DNA of 64,000 bases, from assembly GCA_937995825.1 (NCBI GenBank), contig CALKJO010000011.1, positions 17,621 through 81,620 on the forward strand, written 5' to 3'. The stretch is from an uncultured Anaerolineae bacterium (GTDB lineage: Bacteria; Chloroflexota; Anaerolineae; Aggregatilineales; Phototrophicaceae). The notes below the pieces were generated by a model that was given only the letters and a program-made list of their open reading frames with translations, was not told the DNA's origin and did no database searches. The position numbers and the translations under genes were made by a program. Below, one piece after another: positions 55,554 to 64,000 of this stretch. Position 1 is the stretch's first letter. Every line of letters starts with the position of its first letter.

Positions 55554-56567
55554 ATGACATGCCGGATCGAAACCGGCTCTGAAGCCGGACATGAAGCGGT
55601 CTATCTCATCAACGACCTGCTGCTGATCACCGTGCTGCCGCGCAAAGGCGCGGACATCTACACCTTCATCCACCTGCCAACTGGGATCGATGTGCTGTGG
55701 AAAAACCCCATCGGACTGTGGTCTCCCGGCGCGCCGCCGCACGATGGCTACGGCGGGCTGGAATTCATGGCGAACTATGAAGGCTGCTGGCAGGAATTGT
55801 TCCCAAGCTGCAACGATCCATCCGAATACAATGGACGCGCCATCCCGTTTCATGGCGAAGTGGCGACTCTGCGCTGGGACTGGGAAACAATCATGCAATC
55901 GGACGATGAGATCGCTGTTCAATTCACCGTCCACACCAAACAGACCACCTTCAGGCTCGAACGCATTATGCGTTTGAAGCGCGGCGAATCCCGCCTTTAC
56001 CTCGATGAAACCGTCACCAATGTCGGCGCATTTCCGCAGCATTTCGTCTGGGGGCATCACTGCGTCGTCGGCGGACCCTGGCTGGAACCGGGCTGCCGGC
56101 TCGATCTGCCGGCGCACACGATCATCACCGCCGATCCGATGTATGAGCCGCAGACAGCGCGGCTCGCCGCCGGTCAGCGCGAGCCGTATCCGCACGCGCG
56201 CGGCGCGGACGGCGGGACGGTCGATGTCAGCGTCATTCCGGGCGCGGAGGCGTTCAGCCATGACGATATGTACATCACCGATCTGGATGAAGGGCGGCTG
56301 GCGGTCATCAACGACCGGATCGGCTTGACCTTCAGCCTGCACTGGGATCACACGCTCTTCAAGTGGGTGATCGCCTGGCAGCCGTATGGCGGCGGGGCGG
56401 TGCTGCCGCCGTTCAAACGCATGGCGCACTGTCTGGGGATTGAACCCTGGATCAGCAATAAACATCTCGGCGCAGCGGTGGACGCGGGCGAGGCGATTGA
56501 ACTTGCCCCCGGCGCGCAGTTTTCAACGCAGTTGAGCGCACAGATCACGTACACAGGTGGGAAATAA
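55554..56567 (+). CDS. Aldose 1-epimerase-like protein (DUF4432 type)
   Basis: The 337-residue protein has a galactose-mutarotase-like beta-sandwich pattern: VLPRKGADIYTFIHLPTG, GYGGLEFMANYEGCWQ, HGEVATLRWDW, HFVWGHHCVVGGPWL. It could interconvert anomers of the imported sugar. It starts 7 bases after the permease. Confidence 0.8.
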   Translation: MTCRIETGSEAGHEAVYLINDLLLITVLPRKGADIYTFIHLPTGIDVLWKNPIGLWSPGAPPHDGYGGLEFMANYEGCWQELFPSCNDPSEYNGRAIPFHGEVATLRWDWETIMQSDDEIAVQFTVHTKQTTFRLERIMRLKRGESRLYLDETVTNVGAFPQHFVWGHHCVVGGPWLEPGCRLDLPAHTIITADPMYEPQTARLAAGQREPYPHARGADGGTVDVSVIPGAEAFSHDDMYITDLDEGRLAVINDRIGLTFSLHWDHTLFKWVIAWQPYGGGAVLPPFKRMAHCLGIEPWISNKHLGAAVDAGEAIELAPGAQFSTQLSAQITYTGGK

Positions 56568-56571
56568 GATC

Positions 56572-57345
56572 ATGGGCATTTTAGCGGGACGAGTCGCCCT
56601 TGTGACGGGCGCAGGACAAGGACTCGGCGCGGCGACCGCGCGAGAATTCGCGCATGAGGGCGCAGCGGTGGCGCTTTTGGACATCAACGCCGACAACGTG
56701 AGCGCGATGGCGGCGGCGATCAGCGCGGCGGGTGGCAAAGCGCGGGCATTCGCGCTCGACATCACCGACTACGCCGCCTATGCCGACGTGGTGCGCGAGA
56801 TCGCCGCATGGGGCGGCAAAATCGACATCTTGGTCAACAATGCCGCCATTTTAATCTACGGCACGATCTTCACCGACACGCTCGACGATTGGCGGCGGAC
56901 GATGGCGGTCAATCTCGAAGCCGTCTACATGGGATCGAAGCTGGTCGCGCCGCACATGATCGCGCAGCGCTACGGGCGGATCGTCAGCATCGCCTCGGTG
57001 CAGGGGTTCGTCTCGTCGGGCGACATCGGCGCGTACAATGCGGCGAAAGGCGGCGTGATCGCCTATACCAAATCGATGGCGGTCGAACTGGGGCAGTACA
57101 ATATCCTGGTCAATGCCGTCGCGCCCGGCTTCATCCGCACGCCGATGGCGGTCGTCAGAGGCGTTGACGAGACGACCACGCCCGATTTTATGGAATGGTA
57201 TGTCAATCGAGGTAAAATCCCGCTGCGGCGCGCCGCCGAACCGGAGGAGATCGCCGGGACGGTCGTCTATCTCGCGTCGGATTACTGCCGCTATCAGACC
57301 GGAAGCGTCGTCGTCGTCGATGGCGGTCTGACCAGCACCTTTTAA
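56572..57345 (+). CDS. SDR family oxidoreductase (dehydrogenase 3, paralogue of dehydrogenase 1)
   Basis: The 257-residue SDR has TGAGQGLG, NNAA, Ser in IASVQG and YNAAK. It shares long blocks and the LTSTF end with the SDR at 50734. The ATG at 56572 is 4 bases after the previous stop. Paralogues at both ends of the transporter block suggest duplication with split substrate or stereospecificity; inference. Confidence 0.9.
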   Translation: MGILAGRVALVTGAGQGLGAATAREFAHEGAAVALLDINADNVSAMAAAISAAGGKARAFALDITDYAAYADVVREIAAWGGKIDILVNNAAILIYGTIFTDTLDDWRRTMAVNLEAVYMGSKLVAPHMIAQRYGRIVSIASVQGFVSSGDIGAYNAAKGGVIAYTKSMAVELGQYNILVNAVAPGFIRTPMAVVRGVDETTTPDFMEWYVNRGKIPLRRAAEPEEIAGTVVYLASDYCRYQTGSVVVVDGGLTSTF

Positions 57346-57356
57346 GAGGGCTTGCT

Positions 57357-58130
57357 ATGGGCGAATTGGATGGGCGCGTCGCCGTCATCACCGGATCGGG
57401 GCGCGGGATCGGGTTTGGCATCGCCGAGCGCTTCGCGGCGGCGGGCGCGTTCATCGTCATCGCGGAGTTCGATGAGGGGCTGGGTCGGCAGGCGGAGGCG
57501 AGTCTCAAGGCGCGCGGCTATGGCGTCGATTTCGTCCACGTCGATGTCCGCAGCTCGGAGTCGGTCGAAGCGATGCGCGATGCCATGGTCGGCGGACACG
57601 GCAAGATCGACATTCTGGTCAACAATGCCGGTCTGGCGCAGGTTGGACCGACCGAGTCGTTCCCGCTTGAGGACTGGCATCGCCAGATCGATGTCATGCT
57701 GACCGGCGTCTTTCTCTGCACGCGCAGCATCGGCGCGCACATGCTCGAACGCGGGCGTGGCGTCATCCTCAATATCAGTTCGATTGGCGGGCTGGGCGGC
57801 TGGCCCCTGCGGGCGGCGTACAATGCCGCCAAAGCCGGCGTGATCAGCCTGACGGAGAATGTCGGCACGGAATGGGCGCGGCGCGGCGTTCGCGTCGTTG
57901 GCATTGCGCCTGGTGTGACGCGCACGGCGATCTTGCAGCAGATGGTCGCGGAAGGGCGGTCGACTCTGGAGCGCTATAACCAGCGCGCCGCGCTGGGGCG
58001 GGTCGCGGAAGTCGAGGAGATCGCCAGCGCCGCGCAGTTTCTCGTCAGCGACCGCGCCAGCTATATCACCGCCACCACCCTGGTCGTCGATGGCGGCTGG
58101 ACAGCGTGGGGCAATCTTCCGCTGACATGA
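57357..58130 (+). CDS. SDR family oxidoreductase (dehydrogenase 4)
   Basis: The 257-residue SDR has TGSGRGIG, NNAG, Ser in NISSIGG and YNAAK. GAGGG precedes the ATG by 6 bases. It lies 11 bases after dehydrogenase 3 and ends 11 bases before dehydrogenase 5. Confidence 0.9.
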   Translation: MGELDGRVAVITGSGRGIGFGIAERFAAAGAFIVIAEFDEGLGRQAEASLKARGYGVDFVHVDVRSSESVEAMRDAMVGGHGKIDILVNNAGLAQVGPTESFPLEDWHRQIDVMLTGVFLCTRSIGAHMLERGRGVILNISSIGGLGGWPLRAAYNAAKAGVISLTENVGTEWARRGVRVVGIAPGVTRTAILQQMVAEGRSTLERYNQRAALGRVAEVEEIASAAQFLVSDRASYITATTLVVDGGWTAWGNLPLT

Positions 58131-58141
58131 AGGAGTCCGCG

Positions 58142-58909
58142 ATGAAATTTCAGGATCAGGTCGTCGTCATCACCGGCGCAGGACGCGGCATCGGCTACGC
58201 GCTCGCGGAGCGCTTCGCGCACGAGGGCGCGAGGGTCGTCATCGCCGAGATCAACCTGCAGACCGGGCAGTCCGCCGCTGACCGGCTCGGCGCGCGCTTT
58301 CTCCCGCTCGATGTCCGCGACGCCCGCGCCGTCGATGCGGCGGTCGAGACGATCACAGCGCAGTGCGGGCGGATCGATGTATGGATCAACAATGCCGGAG
58401 TCGCCCATAAAGGCTTGGCGGTCGATCTGACGCCGGAGGACTGGGACGCCGATATCGGTGTGATGCTCTCCGGCGCGTTTTACTGCGCCCGCGCCGCTGG
58501 CAAAGTCATGCTCGCGCAGGGACGCGGCAGTATGGTCAACATCGCGTCCGTCAACGGGCTGAGCGCGCAGAAAGCCCGCGCCCCATACTGCGCCGCTAAA
58601 GCGGGCTTGATCATGCTCACGAAAGTGCTGGCGTCGGAGTGGGGCGAGCGGGGCGTGCGCGTCAACGCGGTTGCGCCTGGCGTCGTCATGACCGATCTGG
58701 TGCAGGAAGGCATCGATCAGGGCTTGGTCAGCGAGTCGGCGTATCTGAGCCGCATTCCGATGGGGCGCTTCGGCGCACTCAGCGAAGTCGTCGAGGCGGT
58801 CTTATTCCTGGCATCCGATGAGGCGTCGTTCGTCACAGGCGAAGTTCTGCGCGTCGACGGCGGCTGGACTGCTTATCACCTGTTCTATCCCTTTGAAAAG
58901 GCATTCTGA
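58142..58909 (+). CDS. SDR family oxidoreductase (dehydrogenase 5)
   Basis: The 255-residue SDR has TGAGRGIG, NNAG, Ser in NIASVNG and YCAAK. The ATG at 58142 (GGAG upstream) begins the standard N-terminus MKFQDQVVVITG. It ends one base before the lactonase gene. Confidence 0.9.
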   Translation: MKFQDQVVVITGAGRGIGYALAERFAHEGARVVIAEINLQTGQSAADRLGARFLPLDVRDARAVDAAVETITAQCGRIDVWINNAGVAHKGLAVDLTPEDWDADIGVMLSGAFYCARAAGKVMLAQGRGSMVNIASVNGLSAQKARAPYCAAKAGLIMLTKVLASEWGERGVRVNAVAPGVVMTDLVQEGIDQGLVSESAYLSRIPMGRFGALSEVVEAVLFLASDEASFVTGEVLRVDGGWTAYHLFYPFEKAF

Positions 58910-58910
58910 G

Positions 58911-59762
58911 ATGGACTCACCGCGCCCGATCAGCACGCTAAGTATGCTCGCATATGGACTCGATCATCCCGAAGGAGTCGCCTGGGGACCGGATGGCAAG
59001 GTCTACGCGGGCGGCGAACTCGGTCAGCTCTACCGGATCGATCTGGCATCCGGGAGATTTGAGACCGTCGCCACCAATGCCGGCGGTTTTTCGCTCGGCA
59101 TCGCCCATGACTCCAGCACCAACAGCTACATCTGCGATCAGAATTTGCGTCAGATTATCCGCGTCACGCCCGATGGACGCAGCGGCGTCTACAGCGCCGG
59201 ACTGCCCGACCGACCGATCATCCTGCCCAACTATCCGGTTTTTGACGCCGCGGGCAATCTGTATTTCTCCGACTCCGGCGGATGGGGCGAGGGAAACGGC
59301 TGCATCTGGCGCGTCACGCCCGATGGCGTCACCTCAATCTGGGATACGCAGGCAAAAGGTTTCACCAACGGCATGTGCCTCGCCCCTGACGGACGGGCGC
59401 TGATCGTCGTCGAGTCGACGCCCCCGCTTATCTCCCGCGTCCCGATCCTGGACGATGGCTCCGCCGGAACGCGCGAGATCATCGTTGAGCTGCCGCGCAC
59501 CGTCCCCGACGGCGTGGCTTTCGATGTGGACGGCGCGCTCTATATCTCGCTCTACAACCCGAATATCATCTACCGCTATCAGGATGGGCGGTTGGAGACG
59601 CTCTACGACGACTGGGAGCAGTATATTTTGGTCGCGCCGACCAATATCGCCTTTGGCGGCGCGGATATGAAAACGCTGCTGATCGCCAACCTGTGCGGCT
59701 GGCATCTGGCGACCGCACCGATGGACGTGCCGGGGCTGCCAGTCCAATATCCGACGCTCTAG
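58911..59762 (+). CDS. SMP-30/gluconolactonase-like sugar lactonase
   Basis: The 283-residue six-bladed propeller protein has repeated DHPEGVAWGPDGKVYAGG, YFSDSGGWGEGNG, NGMCLAPDGRALIVVES and PDGVAFDVDGALYIS blades with the acidic and Asn metal ligands of calcium/zinc-dependent lactonases. Beside dehydrogenases it probably opens the lactone formed by sugar oxidation. It ends the plus-strand operon, before a bidirectional terminator. Confidence 0.85.
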   Translation: MDSPRPISTLSMLAYGLDHPEGVAWGPDGKVYAGGELGQLYRIDLASGRFETVATNAGGFSLGIAHDSSTNSYICDQNLRQIIRVTPDGRSGVYSAGLPDRPIILPNYPVFDAAGNLYFSDSGGWGEGNGCIWRVTPDGVTSIWDTQAKGFTNGMCLAPDGRALIVVESTPPLISRVPILDDGSAGTREIIVELPRTVPDGVAFDVDGALYISLYNPNIIYRYQDGRLETLYDDWEQYILVAPTNIAFGGADMKTLLIANLCGWHLATAPMDVPGLPVQYPTL

Positions 59763-59770
59763 CGGCAAAA

Positions 59771-59826
59771 ATAAAAAGTACAAAGTGGTGGGGCAAACCT
59801 GACTCCCATCCCTTTGTACTTTTTAT
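59771..59826. terminator. Bidirectional terminator between the convergent sugar operons
   Basis: A perfect 15-bp inverted repeat (ATAAAAAGTACAAAG at 59771 and its complement ending at 59826) encloses 26 bases. The arms end in T-runs on both strands, so it can stop both the lactonase transcript and the aldolase transcript. Confidence 0.8.
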
Positions 59827-59839
59827 CCACCCCTACGCT

Positions 59840-60802
59840 TTATTTATACCATGTTTCGCTGGCGGCAGGTGGAGCGTAAAAATCCGTCCATGGTCGGCTG
59901 TGCGCAGCGATCTCAGCGAGGCGCTCAGTGCGCACCAGCGCCACGTCTTTGATGAAGCGCGCGCGCTCCGCCGCGTCCATCTGAGCCGCCTCTTTCCAGA
60001 TGGCGCGCCCCGCCAGCCAGCCGCTCGCGCCCGCTGAGCAGGCGATCTGCGCCTGCTCGGCGAAAATCTCAAAGTCCACGCCTGCGCTCAGCAGCACCCA
60101 CGGGACGCTCGATGCCGCGCTGATCGCTTCGCAGCCCGCCTGCCACCGCCCGCGATCAGTCTCAAAGGCGGCGTCATACGGAAATTCCAGCTTCAGCACG
60201 TCCGGCTCCAGCTTCGACAGCCGCTCCGCTGTCTCTTTGACGATCTGCGGGCGCGTTTCCGCAAATGCCGCGCTCTCTTTGGCGATGTTCGCGTCCAGAC
60301 TGTAGGACATCGGCTCCAGGAACAGCGGAAGGTCCCAACGGCGGCATTCGGCGATCACCTCCGCGATCACGCTTTCGATCTCATCCGCCAGCGCGCCGCT
60401 GCGCGGATGATAATACGCCAGCAGCTTGACCGCCTCCGCGCCCATCTTCTTGATCTTCTCAATCGTCCAGTCCGGGTCGAAGATCAGCCTGCGATAGGTC
60501 GAGTCGCCGCTGTAGCCGCTTTCCTCATATGCCATCATCAAGCCGCAGCCGCCGCGAATCTCCATCGCCGGCAGCAGCCCATAGATGTTGTCCAGCAGGA
60601 CGGCGCTGGTCTTTTGTGTGAGCGTCAGCACAATCTCGCGCTTGATCTCGACAGCGGTCGCGTAATCCGTGCCGGCGGGCAGCATCTTGCGATAGCTGCC
60701 GCGCTGATCGAACGCGAGAATGGTGAAAATCGCTTGATCAGTGCTGGTGGACTTCAGTCCGCGCCAGCGTCCGGGGGTGAGACGGGTTGTCATGGTGGTC
60801 AT
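59840..60802 (-). CDS. LacD-type class I aldolase
   Basis: The 320-residue TIM-barrel protein begins its core ILAFDQRGSYRKML, the hallmark of the tagatose-1,6-bisphosphate aldolase LacD family, with candidate Schiff-base lysines in AVKLLAYYHP and VLKLEFPYD. LacD relatives also cleave sulfofructose-1-phosphate and other ketose phosphates, so the substrate is open. It overlaps the PfkB kinase gene by 4 bases, which suggests consecutive kinase and aldolase steps. Confidence 0.85.
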   Translation of the reverse strand: MTTMTTRLTPGRWRGLKSTSTDQAIFTILAFDQRGSYRKMLPAGTDYATAVEIKREIVLTLTQKTSAVLLDNIYGLLPAMEIRGGCGLMMAYEESGYSGDSTYRRLIFDPDWTIEKIKKMGAEAVKLLAYYHPRSGALADEIESVIAEVIAECRRWDLPLFLEPMSYSLDANIAKESAAFAETRPQIVKETAERLSKLEPDVLKLEFPYDAAFETDRGRWQAGCEAISAASSVPWVLLSAGVDFEIFAEQAQIACSAGASGWLAGRAIWKEAAQMDAAERARFIKDVALVRTERLAEIAAHSRPWTDFYAPPAASETWYK

Positions 60803-61773
60803 TGTCCTTTGATAAATGCCTCTACCACATTATAATGCGGCGCGCCCGCCATCGGACCCCGCGCCGTGACCGCCAGCGCGCCGCACCCATTGGCATAGCG
60901 CGCCGCTTCCAAAGGTGGATCGCCCGCCAGCCAGCGCACCAGAAAGCCCGCGTCGAAGCAGTCGCCCGCGCCCGTGGGATCGACTTCCTCGACGGCGAAG
61001 CCCGGCACATGACCGGTCTCTGCCGCGCTGTACACTGTGCAGCCGCGCTCACCCTCGCTGATCACGACGACGCGCCCGGCGCTGCCCGCCGTCAGCGCCG
61101 CGCCCGCCGCGTCCATCGTCGGCGCGCCGGTCAGCAGCATGGCTTCCTCCGCCGTCGGCAGGAGGACATCCGCCGCCGCGATGAACGGCGCAAAGGCGGC
61201 GCGCGCCCGTTCCAAATCCAGAAGCTGCGGGCGGTAATTGGGGTCGAAGCTGATCTTTGCGCCGGCTGACTGCGCTCTTTCCAGCATCGCCCGCCCCAAT
61301 GCCAGCGCTCCCTCGTTGATCGACAGCGATGATCCGGTCAGGTGCAGGCATTTCAGCCCGTCGAACAGCCCGTCCAGCGCCGGTAAAGCCAGGAGCGCCG
61401 GATTGAGCTGACCCGCCGCCGCGTGGCGCAGATGAAAGACGTAATCGCGCCCGCCCGCGCTGTCATAGGCGATGAACGCGACTCCGGTCGTGTAGCCCGG
61501 CAGCGCCAGCACGCAGCGCGTTTCCACACCGTCGCGGATGAGCTGATCGAGCAGGCATCTGCCGAAGGCATCCGGTGTGCCATCGGACTGCGCGCCGATG
61601 CACCCCAGCGCTCCCGCTCTTGCGCCCAGCCGCGCCGCCTGCACCGCGAAGATGAACGGCGCGCCGCTCGGATATGGACCCCAAAATATCCCTGGTACGT
61701 CGAACGAAACCTCGCGCTCGGCGCGCATCACCTCCACCAGCGCCTCGCCGAACGTCAGCACATCCAGCCTCAT
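60799..61773 (-). CDS. PfkB-family carbohydrate kinase
   Basis: The 324-residue ribokinase-fold kinase has LTFGEALVEVM, the GPYPSGAPF and Rossmann core, FDPNYRPQL, and the anion hole/catalytic DPTGAGDCFDAGF. It resembles 2-keto-3-deoxygluconate or tagatose kinases more than fructokinase, but this is only by eye. It overlaps both the aldolase and the ABC ATPase genes by 4 bases. Confidence 0.9.
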   Translation of the reverse strand: MRLDVLTFGEALVEVMRAEREVSFDVPGIFWGPYPSGAPFIFAVQAARLGARAGALGCIGAQSDGTPDAFGRCLLDQLIRDGVETRCVLALPGYTTGVAFIAYDSAGGRDYVFHLRHAAAGQLNPALLALPALDGLFDGLKCLHLTGSSLSINEGALALGRAMLERAQSAGAKISFDPNYRPQLLDLERARAAFAPFIAAADVLLPTAEEAMLLTGAPTMDAAGAALTAGSAGRVVVISEGERGCTVYSAAETGHVPGFAVEEVDPTGAGDCFDAGFLVRWLAGDPPLEAARYANGCGALAVTARGPMAGAPHYNVVEAFIKGQ

Positions 61774-62528
61774 GACGCCGCGCTCATCTCCCCCGCGCCG
61801 ACGATATGCTTGACCAGCACCTCCACATCATATTCACCCTTCGGCAGATTCGCCACGACTCGCCCGCGCCGCATCACCACACAGCGATCTGCCACCTCCA
61901 TCACATCCTGCATCGTGTGGCTGATCAGGATGATCGGAATCCCCTGATCGCGCAGCGAGCGCACGAGCGCCAGCACTTTGCGCTGCTCCGGCACGCCCAG
62001 CGCCGCTGTCGGCTCATCCATGATCACCAGCCGCGCATTCCAGTAGAGCGCGCGCGCAATCGCCACCGCCTGCCGCTGCCCGCCCGACAGATTGACCAGC
62101 TTCTGCTTGAGCGATGGAATGTGAATGTCCAGCCGATCCAGCACCTTCGCCGCCTCGCGCCGCATGTATTCGTCGTCGGTCACCGGGATGCCGAACAGAC
62201 GCCGCGTTTTCTCTTTGCCCAGGAACACGTTCGCCCCTACATCCAGGTTTTCCGCCAGCGCCAAATCCTGATAGATCGTCTCGATGCCGCTGTCCCGAAT
62301 TTCCGACGGCGCATGTCCGGTGATGTCCTTCCCATCGAAGATGATCCGCCCCTGCTCAGGACGATACACGCCGGAGATGCACTTGATCAGCGTCGATTTG
62401 CCTGCGCCGTTGTCGCCCAAAAGTGCCACCACTTCCCCGCAAGACACGTCAAAGTCGACATGGTTGAGCGCCACCAGCCCGCCAAAATGCTTGCTGACCT
62501 GCTGACACTGCAGAATCAACTCAGACAT
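61770..62528 (-). CDS. Sugar ABC transporter ATPase (CUT2, single domain)
   Basis: The 252-residue ATPase has Walker A GDNGAGKST, signature LSGGQRQAVAIARA and Walker B VIMDEPTAALG. It is a single-domain FrcA-type rather than the double RbsA type. It overlaps the permease gene by 8 bases. Confidence 0.93.
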   Translation of the reverse strand: MSELILQCQQVSKHFGGLVALNHVDFDVSCGEVVALLGDNGAGKSTLIKCISGVYRPEQGRIIFDGKDITGHAPSEIRDSGIETIYQDLALAENLDVGANVFLGKEKTRRLFGIPVTDDEYMRREAAKVLDRLDIHIPSLKQKLVNLSGGQRQAVAIARALYWNARLVIMDEPTAALGVPEQRKVLALVRSLRDQGIPIILISHTMQDVMEVADRCVVMRRGRVVANLPKGEYDVEVLVKHIVGAGEMSAAS

Positions 62529-63645
62529 TCGCCCGCAGCCTTTCCAGCGCCGTCTGCGCCTGATTGACCAGCACCGCCACGATGATCACCACGCCCACCA
62601 CGATGAACTGCCAGAGCGGATCGATATTGAGAATCACCAAGCCCGTTTGCAGCACGCCGATGATCAGCGCTCCAATCACCGCGCCGCTGACCTTGCCTTC
62701 GCCGCCGAACAGGTTCGTCCCCCCGATGACGACCGCCGCCACCGACTGCAAGAGTGCCGCCTCGCCCGCCTGCGGCGCGCCCGCTGTGAAGCGGAAGCTG
62801 TGCAGCACGCCAGCGATCCCGGCGGTGAAGGCGGACAGCATGTAGATATAGATCAGGTGGCGTTTGATGTTCACGCCGGCGCGCACCGCCGCGTCCGGGT
62901 TGCCGCCGATGGCGTAGGTGTGCCGTCCGAAGCGCATCCGTCCCAGCACGAACGCGAAGATCACCACCACCACCGCCGTGATGATGACCGGATAGGGCAG
63001 CAGCGCCGCCACGCCGCGCATCACCTCCGGCGGCAGATTGTCGGGTCGGCTGAAAAACGTGATGCCTTGATCGGGGATGTAATAGGCAAGGCTGCCGCTG
63101 CCGATGGAGCGCAGCGCCTCGCGCAGTCCGGCAGGTAGATTGCCGATCACCTGCTGCCCATCCGTCAGCAGGAATGCCGCCCCGCGCACAACCCCGAACA
63201 TCCCCAGCGTGGCAATGAAGGGCGGGATGCGCACCCGCGCGATCAGCACGCCGTTGATGAAGCCGGGGATCAGCGCGACCAGCAGCGCCAGCAGCGCGCC
63301 GATCAGCATCGCCAGCGGAATCTCCGTCCCACCGTTGACCAGATCGCGCATGGTGCGCGCACTGATCACCGACGCCAGCCCGACCGTCCAGCCGATGCTC
63401 AGATCGATCCCAGCGGTGATAACGACGTAGGTCTGCCCGATTGCCATCAGCGCGACCAGCGTGCTGGTCACCAGAATATTCGAAAAATTATTGATGCTGA
63501 AAAAGCCGCGCCCAGTTGCCGAGAAGAATACAACCAGCAGCAGCAGAAATAAATACGCCCAGCTTTTCGCCAGGAAATCGAGCAGACGATCCCGCGTCTC
63601 GTTGGTTCTTGCCGCCCCGCTCACCACTGTTGTTGATGAAGTCAT
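62521..63645 (-). CDS. Sugar ABC transporter permease (CUT2, RbsC/FrcC-like)
   Basis: The 374-residue permease has eight to ten helices and the typical GVIGALIIGVLQTGLVILNI and GGTNLFGGEGKVSGA segments. The ATG at 63645 with AGGA upstream was preferred to an in-frame TTG 30 bases earlier. Confidence 0.92.
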   Translation of the reverse strand: MTSSTTVVSGAARTNETRDRLLDFLAKSWAYLFLLLLVVFFSATGRGFFSINNFSNILVTSTLVALMAIGQTYVVITAGIDLSIGWTVGLASVISARTMRDLVNGGTEIPLAMLIGALLALLVALIPGFINGVLIARVRIPPFIATLGMFGVVRGAAFLLTDGQQVIGNLPAGLREALRSIGSGSLAYYIPDQGITFFSRPDNLPPEVMRGVAALLPYPVIITAVVVVIFAFVLGRMRFGRHTYAIGGNPDAAVRAGVNIKRHLIYIYMLSAFTAGIAGVLHSFRFTAGAPQAGEAALLQSVAAVVIGGTNLFGGEGKVSGAVIGALIIGVLQTGLVILNIDPLWQFIVVGVVIIVAVLVNQAQTALERLRANV

Positions 63646-63733
63646 AACCAAGGAATTCCTGAATTGAGCAGTCAAGGACTTGCCAGGGGTGAAACAGGGG
63701 AGGGCGCGTTCATAGCGCGCCCCCCAAACTGAA

Positions 63734-64000
63734 CTAGCTGGTGTAGATGAAGCGCGCCATCGCCGGATCGTTCACGTTGTCCGCCGTGAAGACCGCATAG
63801 CCTGTCGGGACGCGCTTCGGCATTGACGTGACGCCGCGCGCGTTGGCAATCGCCGTGATCACGCCCAGATAGCCCATGTCGGCGGGTTTCTGCGCAATCA
63901 CGATGCTGACGGTGCCATCGCGCAGATAGCCGATGTTCTCCTCGGAGGCGTCGAACAGCGCGACCTGAACCGCGCCCGCCAGCCCCGCATTCTCAATCGC
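63734..64000 (-). CDS. Sugar ABC transporter periplasmic binding protein (CUT2), C-terminal part
   Basis: The visible last 88 residues read as a type 1 periplasmic binding protein: ASEENIGYLRDGTVSIVIAQ, KPADMGYLGVITAI, then PTGYAVFTADNV. This is the RbsB/FrcB family C-lobe. The rest lies beyond the window. It would be the first gene of the minus-strand CUT2-kinase-aldolase operon visible here, 88 bases before the permease. Confidence 0.85.
   Translation of the reverse strand, partial: AIENAGLAGAVQVALFDASEENIGYLRDGTVSIVIAQKPADMGYLGVITAIANARGVTSMPKRVPTGYAVFTADNVNDPAMARFIYTS

Overview
This 64 kb window is gene-dense, GC-rich bacterial chromosome with no rRNA, tRNA, CRISPR array or insertion sequence that I could recognise. 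Three things point to a Chloroflexota bacterium, probably of the Anaerolineae type: a b6-like quinol:cytochrome c oxidoreductase, a system I (Ccm) cytochrome maturation operon with a cysteine-type CcmE, and very large multi-GAF histidine kinases. That assignment is inference from gene content and protein style; no 16S or other marker is present.

Layout. 0-7.7 kb: a partial recF, a truncated TIR gene, a lipoprotein, a CoaE-GNAT fusion, an endonuclease IV-like protein, two overlapping HExxH membrane/secreted proteins, a DUF1684 protein and an internally deleted Uma2 gene. 7.7-17.1 kb, minus strand: a compact run reading YbjT-like SDR, corA, rnd, beta-CASP nuclease, a 151-aa protein ending in a clamp-binding motif, tadA, priA, rsmH. 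17.2-21 kb: a three-gene respiratory unit (Rieske, fused cytochrome b, diheme cytochrome c) between a clear promoter and an intrinsic terminator. 21-23.5 kb: a secreted serine hydrolase and a small exported membrane peptide. 23.6-32.8 kb: the ccm genes (E, F, H, thioredoxin, I-like, a diheme lipoprotein, A, B, then C and a secreted protein with a CcmD-like tail). These would mature the c-type cytochromes encoded just upstream.

32.9-42.7 kb is a signalling island: a response regulator with a degenerate GGDEF domain, a 2784-residue histidine kinase with about twelve GAF domains, and a single-domain receiver. After it come an alpha/beta hydrolase lacking its nucleophile, thiamine pyrophosphokinase, a DUF402 protein, an SGNH lipoprotein, a GT87-like membrane protein, a decayed xdhC and a second multi-GAF hybrid kinase (47.4-50.6 kb).

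50.7-64 kb is a carbohydrate utilisation region. The plus strand carries five SDR dehydrogenases, a Tat-exported CUT1 binding protein with two permeases (no ATPase), an aldose-epimerase-like protein and an SMP-30 lactonase. The minus strand, converging across a perfect 15-bp inverted repeat, carries a LacD-type aldolase, a PfkB kinase and a CUT2 (ribose-type) ABC importer that runs off the right edge. Together they suggest import of one or two sugars, sugar acids or polyols, oxidation by SDRs, lactone hydrolysis, phosphorylation and aldol cleavage; the substrate cannot be read from sequence alone.

Two window-wide signals stand out. The tetranucleotide GGCC is almost absent: I found about ten copies by eye where composition predicts several hundred. 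Two decayed genes (Uma2, XdhC), and possibly the TIR gene as a third, keep both ends but have lost their centre.
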